A stretch of DNA of 18,588 bases. Origin: Bacteroidales bacterium UBA714. Lineage in GTDB: Bacteria > Bacteroidota > Bacteroidia > Bacteroidales > UBA932. The translations under genes and the position numbers were made by a program. This document shows, in pieces, positions 1 through 6,656 of this stretch (position 1 is its first letter; every line of letters starts with the position of its first letter). Where the stretch lies: contig DBLW01000003.1 in NCBI GenBank assembly GCA_002298075.1, positions 1 to 18,588 on the forward strand. The letters are read 5' to 3'. Under the pieces are notes generated by a model. The model saw nothing but the letters and a program-made list of their open reading frames with translations. It made no database searches and had not been told where the DNA came from.

Positions 1-14
1 GCCGAGACCAAGCG

Positions 15-40
15 TATATATGTCCTGCAGGACAAATATA
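15..40. repeat. 26-bp near-perfect palindrome
   Basis: The core GTCCTGCAGGAC (22-33) is a perfect 12-bp palindrome. It is flanked by TATATAT on the left and AAATATA on the right, which extend the dyad to 26 bp with one mismatched pair. It lies about 65 bp upstream of a promoter-like element at 107-114. It could be an operator for a dimeric regulator or the stem of a weak hairpin belonging to a gene beyond the left edge. No T-tract follows it, so an intrinsic terminator is unlikely. Confidence 0.4.
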
Positions 41-85
41 TCAAATATGTAAGAATAATGACAGATTATGTCGTAAAAATGATAG

Positions 86-114
86 TTGGGAGGTGGTATT
101 TATTTTTATCTTTG
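86..114 (+). promoter_or_regulatory. Bacteroides-type promoter (TTG / TATCTTTG)
   Basis: TATCTTTG at 107-114 matches the -7 consensus TAnnTTTG. TTG at 86-88, 18 bp upstream, can serve as a weak -33 element, at the short end of the usual spacing. It points rightward, away from the window edge, and no convincing protein gene follows before the terminator at 175-211. It may therefore drive a short non-coding transcript. Confidence 0.45.
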
Positions 115-120
115 CAGCGT

Positions 121-211
121 TCCTGGGAAGGAACATTCCTTAACACACACAATTCAATTCTAAATTTTCTTTTTGCCTGATATCCTGTTGCGGGGTATCA
201 GGCTCTTTTAT
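121..211 (+). ncRNA. candidate small RNA, about 90 nt
   Basis: A promoter-like element (86-114) is followed after about 60 nt by an intrinsic terminator (175-211), with no credible open reading frame between. The predicted 5' end can form two mutually exclusive hairpins that share the same GGAA: GTTCC (119-123) with GGAAC (130-134), or AAGGAA (128-133) with TTCCTT (136-141). The middle (142-174) is A/T-rich and looks single-stranded, and the 3' end is the terminator stem. The start is inferred from promoter position only. I do not recognise the family. It could also be a leader or a remnant rather than a stable RNA. Confidence 0.35.
175..211 (+). terminator. intrinsic terminator, 12-bp stem with T-rich tail
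   Basis: GCCTGATA (175-182) pairs with TATCAGGC (196-203). The stem continues inward with TCCT (183-186) against GGGG (192-195), including G-U pairs, to a 5-nt loop at 187-191. TCTTTTAT follows on the + strand. The minus strand has no comparable T-tract after the hairpin, so it mainly ends rightward transcripts, though it may also cap the 3' end of the converging serine dehydratase mRNA. Confidence 0.65.
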
Positions 212-249
212 CTCATGTCTGTTTTGTCCGGTTCAACGGCTGCAAGCCA

Positions 250-1506
250 CTATTCAAGTTCTTTGGCAAGGCCTCCCTCGCTAGTTTCCTTGTAAAGAGA
301 CGGCAGGTCTTTTCCGGTCTCTTTCATCACTTTTACGGCCTGGTCAAACGAGACCCTGTGCCTTCCGTCTGTATAAAGGGCATAGATGCTGGCATCAAGA
401 GCACGTGCAGCAGCATATGCGTTCCTTTCAATGCACGGTATCTGCACGAGTCCGCAAACAGGGTCGCAAGTAAGCCCGAGATGGTGTTCCAGGCCCATCT
501 CTGCCGCGTATTCTATCTGGGACGGACTTCCTCCCATAAGCTGTGTGACAGCGGCCGCTGCCATCGCGCAGGCCACGCCGACCTCTCCTTGGCAGCCTAC
601 TTCGGCTCCGGAGATGGAGGCGTTATGCTTGACGATGTTGCCTATGACTCCGGCTGTCGCAAGTGCGCGCACTATCCTCTGGTCGCTGAATCCATATACC
701 TGCTTCAAGTGATAAAGCACTCCCGGAAGGACACCGCAGGAACCGCAGGTTGGAGCTGTCACAATGGTTCCTCCGCATGCGTTTTCCTCGCTTACGGCTA
801 AGGCGTAAGAGAAAATCAGGCCTCGTGTACGGAGCACGTCTCCATAGCCCTCTGCCCTGACGAAGTAGCTTGCCGCTTTTCTGCGTATGTTAAGTGGCCC
901 CGGAAGCGCGCCCTCTTCATCGATTCCGCGTTCAACGGTCTCTTGCATCACTTTCCATACAAGCTCAAGGTGTTCCCAAAGTCCGTATCCCTGCCCTTCG
1001 TTCTCATCCACAAATTCCCAGAATGCCCTTCCGTTGCTGTTGCACCAGTCGAGCAGCTCGTGCATTGTGCTGATGTTGTAGATTTCATCCTCTTCATCTT
1101 CCCCCACAGGGTGCTCCATGCAAAGGATATCGCCGCCTCCGACGCTGTAGTAGGTCCACTTGTCATACAGGTCACCGTCAACGCTCACCGATGCTATCTT
1201 CATCCCGTTCGGATGAATCTGCAGAAAATCCTTAGGCTTCCATTCTATGGTAACGTCACCGCTTCTCTTGTCCTTGCTTTCGAATGTCTCCCTGTCTGTC
1301 CATTTCCATGTGCTGAATGCCTCTTCGATGGCCTTGTCAGTAAGGTGACCCTTTCCTGTGGCAGCAAGTGAACCATAAAGTGTCACATGCAGGCAATGGG
1401 CATCCGGGTGATTATCAAGATAATTCCTTACGGCCTTGAACGGTCCCATAGTATGGCTGCTTGACGGCCCTTTGCCTATTTTGAATATTGATTTGATTGA
1501 TTTCAT
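250..1506 (-). CDS. sdaA: L-serine ammonia-lyase, iron-sulfur, single chain
   Basis: Converts L-serine to pyruvate and ammonia in the cytoplasm, using a [4Fe-4S] cluster rather than pyridoxal phosphate. The 418-residue chain has the beta domain first, with the SSSHTMGP motif at residues 15-22, then the alpha domain. Cys305 (GCQGE), Cys347 (TCDP) and Cys358 (IPCIE) have the same 42- and 11-residue spacing as the three cluster-binding cysteines of the Legionella enzyme (343, 385, 396). Cys254 and Cys257 lie in APTCGSCG. There is no C-terminal cysteine, so a tail-in-mouth ligand of the Legionella kind is absent. The start is at 1506, because the SIFKIGKGPSSSHT region begins the conserved protein; a longer frame reaching 1554 would run into the promoter. 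It is monocistronic in this window. Confidence 0.95.
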   Translation of the reverse strand: MKSIKSIFKIGKGPSSSHTMGPFKAVRNYLDNHPDAHCLHVTLYGSLAATGKGHLTDKAIEEAFSTWKWTDRETFESKDKRSGDVTIEWKPKDFLQIHPNGMKIASVSVDGDLYDKWTYYSVGGGDILCMEHPVGEDEEDEIYNISTMHELLDWCNSNGRAFWEFVDENEGQGYGLWEHLELVWKVMQETVERGIDEEGALPGPLNIRRKAASYFVRAEGYGDVLRTRGLIFSYALAVSEENACGGTIVTAPTCGSCGVLPGVLYHLKQVYGFSDQRIVRALATAGVIGNIVKHNASISGAEVGCQGEVGVACAMAAAAVTQLMGGSPSQIEYAAEMGLEHHLGLTCDPVCGLVQIPCIERNAYAAARALDASIYALYTDGRHRVSFDQAVKVMKETGKDLPSLYKETSEGGLAKELE

Positions 1507-1551
1507 CTTAAATTGTTTCTGCACTATTCTATATATGACGGAAAAATCGGA

Positions 1552-1559
1552 CAAAGTTA
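1552..1559 (-). promoter_or_regulatory. -7 element TAACTTTG upstream of sdaA
   Basis: Read on the minus strand, TAACTTTG fits TAnnTTTG and would give a leader of roughly 35-40 nt before the ATG at 1506. No good TTTG-type -33 element lies 19-21 bp further upstream, so this rests on the -7 match and position. Confidence 0.45.
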
Positions 1560-1620
1560 GGATTTTTCTCCGGATATGGGCATGGTACTTGCCATTTTTG
1601 CCCTTGTAAACTTGACAAAT

Positions 1621-2382
1621 ATGAGACGGATAAGAATATTATTGATTTGGGCTGTGTCAGTTCTGCCGCTTACCATGGCAGGGCAGAGCCTGTATGGTGA
1701 GGCATCAGAGCGCCATTCTACGGACAGCATCGGAACACTTTCTGACAGCATTCTTTTATTTGAAGTGTTGCCGGAATATGAATTTGAATGTGACAGCATG
1801 CATCAGGATAGACCTATACCTGACATTCTGCCTCCTTCTATTTTCATTCCGGTCTATTCGCCGTCCGGAAGTCCATGGAATTATGCCCCCTTGCCGCGTC
1901 CTGCATATTTTATTCCCCAGACAGGAGGTTTTATGGGGGGCTTCGGTTTCGGCAGATATTATGTGGAGCACTACGACCGGTTTTTCTCACAGATGCTTAT
2001 GCATAATGTGACGGATATTCCGCAGCTGATGGCAGGACGGCAGATTATGCTGGGCAATACGCTCCGTCTCGGCAAAAAGATATATTTCCTGTCCGGAATC
2101 CTTTATGGTGGAGAATGGGGCATCTGGGAGAACAACTGGGGACTTGGAGCAAGGAACGGTTTCCTGTTCAGAGTATCAGACGACACTCATATTCTCATAT
2201 GGTCACAGCATTTTCATCCGATGGCAGTATATCTTCCGATATATGGCCCGCAGGCCGGGACTGGAGGGGTGGCAATAATGACGCCCGCAATCCCGGAGAT
2301 ATTCTCCATAGGAGCGCAGGCGTCTTTTCAGGCCGGTGAATTCATCATCGGCATAGGGGCTTCGTATTATTATTACAAATAG
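1621..2382 (+). CDS. exported protein of unknown function, possible beta-barrel
   Basis: I do not recognise a family. The 253-residue protein starts with a clear signal peptide: basic MRR, a hydrophobic stretch to about residue 18, and likely cleavage near MAGQS (residues 19-23). Residues 61-100 are rich in proline and aromatics. From about 105 onward, short stretches alternate glycine, aromatic and hydrophobic residues (FGFGRYYVEHYDRFF, IYFLSGILYGGEWG), ending in YYYYK, which would suit a small outer-membrane barrel or other beta-rich envelope protein. The start at 1621 puts the basic residues directly before the hydrophobic core; an in-frame ATG at 1576 would spoil the signal peptide. It has no same-strand neighbour, and its 3' end overlaps the convergent peptidase gene by 10 bp. 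Confidence 0.7.
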   Translation: MRRIRILLIWAVSVLPLTMAGQSLYGEASERHSTDSIGTLSDSILLFEVLPEYEFECDSMHQDRPIPDILPPSIFIPVYSPSGSPWNYAPLPRPAYFIPQTGGFMGGFGFGRYYVEHYDRFFSQMLMHNVTDIPQLMAGRQIMLGNTLRLGKKIYFLSGILYGGEWGIWENNWGLGARNGFLFRVSDDTHILIWSQHFHPMAVYLPIYGPQAGTGGVAIMTPAIPEIFSIGAQASFQAGEFIIGIGASYYYYK

Positions 2383-4385
2383 TCCTCAAAGTACATGGTG
2401 ACCTTGTCCATCAGGTGGACTCTGTCTTTTCCGATTACATTATGTTCATGGCACGGATAGGGGAAGTAGTCCACCTGGACATTGTTCTTTACGCATTCGC
2501 GCACGAAACTTAAACTGTGCTCCCATACGACTACAGGGTCAATCGCCCCCTGGCATATGAGCAGCTTGCCCTTGAGGTCCTTTGCCTTGTTGAGCAGGCT
2601 GGTCTTGGCATAGCCTTCCGGATTGGTGTCCGGATGATCCATGTAGCGTTCTCCGTACATTATCTCGTACCATTTCCAGTCTATGACTGGCCCTCCCGCC
2701 ACGGCAACCTTGAATATGTCAGGCCAGCCGGTAATAAGCGATATTGTCATGAAGCCTCCATAGCTCCATCCGTGCACTCCGATTCGTCCGCAGTCTACAT
2801 AAGGCAGTTCCATAAGCATCTTTACTCCTTCCATCTGGTCGGCCATCTCTGCCTGTCCGCACTGTCCATGTATGGCTTTCTCGAAATCCGCTCCACGGTT
2901 GGAAGTGCCCCTGTTGTCCTGCACATATACAAGGTAGCCGCGCTGCGCCATGTACATTTCCCATCTACGCAACTCTGCCATGAATGTGTTGCGGACCATC
3001 TGTGAATGCGGACCGCCATACACATAGACTATGACAGGATATTTTTTTTCAGGATCAAAGTCTTTCGGCTTGATGAGACGGTACCAGTTGTCGTACTGCC
3101 CGTCAGCGCTCTTGACCGTACCGAGTGAAATTTCCGAATATGAATATCCGAGAGTAGGGTCTTTTGCGGTAAGCAGATTGCGGAGCACCTTTCCGTCACT
3201 TGTACACAGTTCCGTGACACGTGGAGTGCTCAGGCTGCTCCATGTGTCCGTATAACTGCTGCAGTCCTGGTTCATTGCTATCTCATGCCAGCCTTCCGCT
3301 TGGGTCAGACGCACAGGCTTCCCTGTCTTGACTGCCGCGGCTCCTTTTGTTGCTGCTGATTTGGGAATGCTTATGCTGATGCGGAAGAGGTGGTTTTCCA
3401 CCGGTGATATTTCGGCGGAAGTGTACCAGACATGCTTGCCGTCATTTGCGACATATGCAATGTCTGCATCAGTTTCTGTAAGGCGGCGCACATTGCCGGC
3501 AATGTCGCAAAGATAGAGGTTGCGGTATCCGTCCCTGTTGTCTGTCCTGTATATGAACAGGTTGTCATGTCCCTTGATGAACCATATCGGGTCCTGAGGC
3601 TCCACATATTTGCTGTTGTCCTCCGAAAGGATGGTTTTGATGAACTCTCCGGTGGAAGAGTCGTACATGTTCAGCCTGAGGTGCTTCTGGCTCCTGTCAA
3701 GGACCTGTATGAAGATGTGTGACGCATCCGGCGACCATGACACGTTGGTCAGGTATCTGTCATATCCGAAAGCATTTTCCTTGACATATACGGTCTGCTC
3801 TGTAGCGATGTCGTATATTCCGAGCTGGACATTCTCCGATTCCATTCCTGCCATCGGGTATTTTATGGCCTTAAGGCTTCCTGTCCTTGTCGTGATGTCA
3901 AGAAGAGGGAAGGAGGTGACGCGGCTCTCGTCTTTCCTGTAGAAAGCGAGCTTTGTACTGTCCGGAGACCAGAATATGCCTCCGTCAATGCCGAACTCGT
4001 TCCTGCTGACGAACTGTCCGTATGTTATCTCGCTGCTTTCGCTTTCGGCTACCGGTGCCTTGCTTCCGTCAACTTTCCGGATGAACAGGCTCTGTCCTTC
4101 GGTGAAGGCCCTTGCCGGAGTTATTCCGCCCTTATAATCTTCGCATATTCCGGTTTTGATGTCCATAACCTGCCATTTCCCCTCCTTCCGCATGAGCAGG
4201 CGTGAGGGACTTTCCCAGCGGCACCACAGGTTTTCCGGTGAAAGTTCCTTCGACAATATGGCCTCTTCCATGGTGAGCAGCTTTCCGGAAGCGTCATTGG
4301 CTTTCCTTGTGCTGACTATGCCGCTCTGGGCATGAGAAAAAAATCCTGTACATAAGATGCACATGAGCGCTAAAGATCTTTTCAT
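2373..4385 (-). CDS. S9B-family prolyl (dipeptidyl/tripeptidyl) peptidase, exported
   Basis: A 670-residue serine exopeptidase of the DPP IV / prolyl tripeptidyl peptidase family, expected to trim peptides in the periplasm or at the surface. A signal peptide covers residues 1-19 (cleavage near SHAQS). A beta-propeller spans roughly 50-410, and an alpha/beta hydrolase domain runs to the end. The catalytic triad is visible: Ser541 in GWSYGG, Asp616 in GAIDP and His648 in YPCHEH. The propeller segment NEFGIDGGIFWSP (129-141) aligns with the EEFG...WS segment of bacterial DPP IV, where two glutamates hold the substrate N-terminus. Here the first is Asn129 and only Glu130 remains, so specificity may differ from classical DPP IV. 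It begins 8 bp after the small membrane protein gene, implying co-transcription. Confidence 0.88.
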   Translation of the reverse strand: MKRSLALMCILCTGFFSHAQSGIVSTRKANDASGKLLTMEEAILSKELSPENLWCRWESPSRLLMRKEGKWQVMDIKTGICEDYKGGITPARAFTEGQSLFIRKVDGSKAPVAESESSEITYGQFVSRNEFGIDGGIFWSPDSTKLAFYRKDESRVTSFPLLDITTRTGSLKAIKYPMAGMESENVQLGIYDIATEQTVYVKENAFGYDRYLTNVSWSPDASHIFIQVLDRSQKHLRLNMYDSSTGEFIKTILSEDNSKYVEPQDPIWFIKGHDNLFIYRTDNRDGYRNLYLCDIAGNVRRLTETDADIAYVANDGKHVWYTSAEISPVENHLFRISISIPKSAATKGAAAVKTGKPVRLTQAEGWHEIAMNQDCSSYTDTWSSLSTPRVTELCTSDGKVLRNLLTAKDPTLGYSYSEISLGTVKSADGQYDNWYRLIKPKDFDPEKKYPVIVYVYGGPHSQMVRNTFMAELRRWEMYMAQRGYLVYVQDNRGTSNRGADFEKAIHGQCGQAEMADQMEGVKMLMELPYVDCGRIGVHGWSYGGFMTISLITGWPDIFKVAVAGGPVIDWKWYEIMYGERYMDHPDTNPEGYAKTSLLNKAKDLKGKLLICQGAIDPVVVWEHSLSFVRECVKNNVQVDYFPYPCHEHNVIGKDRVHLMDKVTMYFEDYL

Positions 4386-4393
4386 ATTGGGTA

Positions 4394-4774
4394 TTATTCT
4401 TTTACTGAGATGATCCGGTCAACGATATAGGCCTGCTTGCCTCTCCATGGCAGGGCACCGAGATACTCTCTGTAATGGAGTTCCACATTCTTGCCCGCGC
4501 AGCGCATGAGCGAGTCGGCGATGGCCTTGTCTGTTATGGAGAAATCAAATTCGTAGGACTGTATGCTGCCTGCATTCACTCCCTTGCCTTTGCCGAAGCC
4601 TGCCTGGATGGCCCTGCCTTCGTATGTCTTGAAAAGGTATCCCTTATAGACGACGAAATTCAGTTCTCCGGCCTTAACGCCTTCTCCGAACACGAAATAG
4701 AATTTGAAATAAACGGTCGCTGCAAGAGCTATTACAAGCACGGCCGTGATGATGCCTATGATTTTCTTTTTCAT
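4394..4774 (-). CDS. small membrane-anchored conserved protein, function unknown
   Basis: The 126-residue product opens with MKKK and a single hydrophobic segment (about residues 5-25), then a soluble domain probably facing the periplasm: FVFGEGVKAGELNFVVYKGYLFKTYEG, a glycine/lysine stretch, SYEFDFSITD, and ELHYREYLGALPWRGKQAYIVDRI near the end. I recognise it as a conserved Bacteroidales hypothetical. Homologues are sometimes labelled 6-phosphogluconate dehydrogenase, but nothing here supports that: there is no Rossmann motif and the length is far too short. An ATG one codon upstream (4777) is equally possible. It lies 8 bp before the S9B peptidase gene and has its own promoter, so the two form a likely operon. 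Confidence 0.75.
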   Translation of the reverse strand: MKKKIIGIITAVLVIALAATVYFKFYFVFGEGVKAGELNFVVYKGYLFKTYEGRAIQAGFGKGKGVNAGSIQSYEFDFSITDKAIADSLMRCAGKNVELHYREYLGALPWRGKQAYIVDRIISVKE

Positions 4775-4794
4775 CATTATTATATTGTTGCTGT

Positions 4795-4829
4795 GGCCGG
4801 AATGCGGGAAGTGCTTTCCCCAGCCGGCC
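4795..4829 (-). promoter_or_regulatory. GC-rich hairpin in the 5' leader
   Basis: GGCCGG (4795-4800) can pair with CCGGCC (4824-4829), and inside it GGGAA (4806-4810) with TTCCC (4816-4820) around a 5-nt loop. The structure falls in the predicted untranslated leader of the small membrane protein/peptidase mRNA, just after its likely start site. No T-tract follows on the minus strand, so it is more likely a stabilising or regulatory stem than a terminator. Confidence 0.4.
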
Positions 4830-4837
4830 GATTCATG

Positions 4838-4868
4838 CAAAAATAGTCAATTTGAAGTTTATTCCAAA
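4838..4868 (-). promoter_or_regulatory. Bacteroides-type promoter (TTTG-N19-TATTTTTG)
   Basis: On the minus strand TTTG (4868-4865) and TATTTTTG (4845-4838) are separated by 19 bp, an exact match to the Bacteroides -33/-7 consensus and the best one in the window. The -33 box lies inside the last codons of the upstream 109-aa gene. Transcription would begin near 4830 and give a leader of about 55 nt for the small membrane protein and S9B peptidase genes. Confidence 0.65.
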
Positions 4869-5188
4869 ATGCCGGCGCAATATAGAAGTGCGATGAACGG
4901 TGTCTGCTGTCTTCTTATATACGGCTTGACGTTTCCTGTATTGATTTCTTCCCAGTCTTTTACACTGTCATAGGCGGAAATGAAATCTTTGGCCGTAAGG
5001 TATTCTCCTTTTTCTGCCCGTTTGGTGCCGGGAGTCCCTCCTTTGAGGAAAATGCAGCTTCCCACGAATGTGACGGTGAAACTTAGCCCCGTGACGGTAG
5101 TCACTACATTGTCGGCCATGACATGGGCAATCACGGTTTCCCATGCCTGCTTGCCGTCCATGTGCCTGAAATCATTTTTGATTTTCAT
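4859..5188 (-). CDS. conserved hypothetical protein, 109 aa
   Basis: I do not recognise a function. The protein has no signal peptide and probably acts in the cytoplasm. A moderately hydrophobic beta-rich section (about residues 26-50, TTVTGLSFTVTFVGSCIFLKGG) is followed by a charged section with KRAEKGEYLTAKDFISAYDSVKDWEEI and a C-terminal PYIRRQQTPFIALLYCAGILE. The arrangement looks like a small, compact, conserved domain. The ATG at 5188 is preceded by a -7 match (5223-5230). The next gene downstream on the same strand is 80 bp away and has its own promoter overlapping this gene's 3' end, so the two may be transcribed both together and separately. Confidence 0.65.
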   Translation of the reverse strand: MKIKNDFRHMDGKQAWETVIAHVMADNVVTTVTGLSFTVTFVGSCIFLKGGTPGTKRAEKGEYLTAKDFISAYDSVKDWEEINTGNVKPYIRRQQTPFIALLYCAGILE

Positions 5189-5222
5189 TGATGTCTTGAT
5201 TAGAGTCCATAATACAGATTCT

Positions 5223-5230
5223 CAAATTTA
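5223..5230 (-). promoter_or_regulatory. -7 element TAAATTTG upstream of the 109-aa gene
   Basis: TAAATTTG on the minus strand fits TAnnTTTG and would leave a leader of about 25-30 nt before the ATG at 5188. No clear -33 box is seen. The region 5189-5340 is shared with the divergent arginine deiminase gene, for which I find only one-off matches such as TTATTTTG and TTAATTTG. Confidence 0.4.
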
Positions 5231-5340
5231 ATGATTTATTCCGTTTAATGTGCTGTTTTTCTTGTTATTTTGTCAGGAAAGCGGGAAAGAGTTTCTAATT
5301 CGGGATTAATTTGTTATTTTTACGGAATAATGAGTTTGAT

Positions 5341-6621
5341 ATGGTCATTAATAACGACAACCCTCTTAGAATTGACATCCAGTCAGAAATCGGCAAGTTA
5401 GGTGCCGTGCTTCTGCACAGGCCTGGCTTTGAGGTGGAGAACATGACTCCGCGCAATGTCCAGAGAGCTTTGTATAGCGATATCCTCAATCTTTCCATAG
5501 CCCAGCATGAATATGCCCAGCTTTCAGGAGTGCTTTCGAAAGTCGCAAAGGTATATGAGGTCAGGGATTTGCTTGTGAAGGTACTCGACAGGGAGAAGGC
5601 CCGGGAGGATCTGATACGGCGCATATGCGTGAGCGAGGATGTGACTTCATATATGGAGATGCTTCTGGACATGAAGTCTGACGAACTTGCAAGGGTGCTC
5701 ATCGAGGGGCTACCCGCAAGGATAGATACGCTGACCTCATATCTGAAGAATGAGTATTATGCGCTTTATCCTCTCTATAATTTTTATTTTACCAGGGATG
5801 CTGCCGTTACCATAGGCAATGATGCCCTGATATGCCGCATGGCAAACAATGTAAGGATGCGCGAATCATTGATTATGAATGCCATTTACCGTCATAGCGG
5901 AGCTTTTGAATGCGGTGTGATTGATGCGAATGACTTTCAGGGGCAGGATTCTCCTGTCATAATGGAAGGAGGGGACATCATCATAGCCCGCGAGGATATC
6001 ATGATTATCGGCAACGGTGTCAGGACAACTTCGCAGGGCATAGATTTCATGATAGAACGTTTCCGCAGAAGCTGTCCTGAGGGGCGCCGAAATGTGATTG
6101 TGCAGCAGCTGCCTTCGCAGCCGGAGTCGTTCATACATCTGGATATGGTGTTCACTCTGCTTGACAGGGACAAATGCATGGTGTTTGAGCCTTTGATAAT
6201 GCAGGCGAATCAGTATCAGACCGTACATATGACAATTGATGACGGAAAGGTGACTTCAATACGGCCTGTAGCCGGAATCCTTGCGGCCCTGAAGACACTC
6301 GGTATGGACCTTGAGCCTGTGGTTTGCGGCGGCGAGGATGAATGGGACCAGGAGAGGGAACAGTGGCACAGCGGAGCCAACTTCTTTGCTTTCGCTCCGG
6401 GCAAGGTGCTTTCTTATGCGCGCAATGTGCATACTCTCGAGGCGCTTTCAGAAAGCGGATTTGAGATTGTCCGTGCTGACGACTTCATCAGCGGAAAGTG
6501 TGACGGGACGGTGTTTTCGGACAGGCGTTGCGTGATTGCGGTTGACGGTTCAGAGCTTCCGCGCGGAGGTGGCGGCGCAAGGTGCATGACTATGCCTCTC
6601 TCACGTGAGAAGGTTCAATGG
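5341..6621 (+). CDS. arcA: arginine deiminase
   Basis: Hydrolyses L-arginine to citrulline and ammonia in the cytoplasm. The 427-residue length suits the family (about 400-420) and the motifs come in order: FTRD (150-153), EGGD (209-212), HLD (266-268), a GANFFAFAPGKVLSYARN segment, and the C-terminal GGGGARCMTMPL. By family alignment Asp153, Glu209, His266, Asp268 and the nucleophile Cys415 are the catalytic set, all present. The start at 5341 gives the MVINNDNPLRIDIQSEIG opening expected of the family; the frame extends upstream to 5311 without family-like sequence. The TGA follows at 6622-6624. Nucleoside diphosphate kinase begins 32 bp downstream. No ornithine carbamoyltransferase, carbamate kinase or arginine/ornithine antiporter gene is nearby, so the usual ATP-yielding pathway is not encoded here. 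Confidence 0.92.
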
Positions 6622-6636
6622 TGACAATACAGAATA

Positions 6637-6646
6637 TATTGCAATA
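6637..6646. repeat. 10-bp palindrome TATTGCAATA in the arcA-ndk gap
   Basis: A perfect palindrome centred between the two genes, about 10 bp before the ndk ATG. The surrounding AATATATTGC slightly resembles a degenerate -7 element, so it may mark a weak internal promoter or operator, but its small size means chance is a real possibility. Confidence 0.2.
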
Positions 6647-6656
6647 ATTCAGAAAA

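Noticed and set aside
15..40. Intrinsic terminator reading of the left-edge palindrome
   Set aside because: The core has no proper loop and no T-tract follows on either strand.
213..293. 26-codon ATG frame after the left-edge terminator
   Set aside because: Very short, mostly antisense to the sdaA 3' end, and beyond the terminator.
1576..1620. Upstream ATG extension of the exported-protein gene
   Set aside because: It would add 15 residues before the basic MRR and disrupt the signal peptide; 1621 gives a classic one.
4394..4774. Label 6-phosphogluconate dehydrogenase, as used for some homologues
   Set aside because: The protein is 126 aa, membrane-anchored and lacks any nucleotide-binding or catalytic motif of that enzyme.
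5258..5313. Promoter for arcA (TTATTTTG, TTAATTTG)
   Set aside because: Both miss the consensus A at the second position and have no -33 box at the right spacing, so I do not list them.
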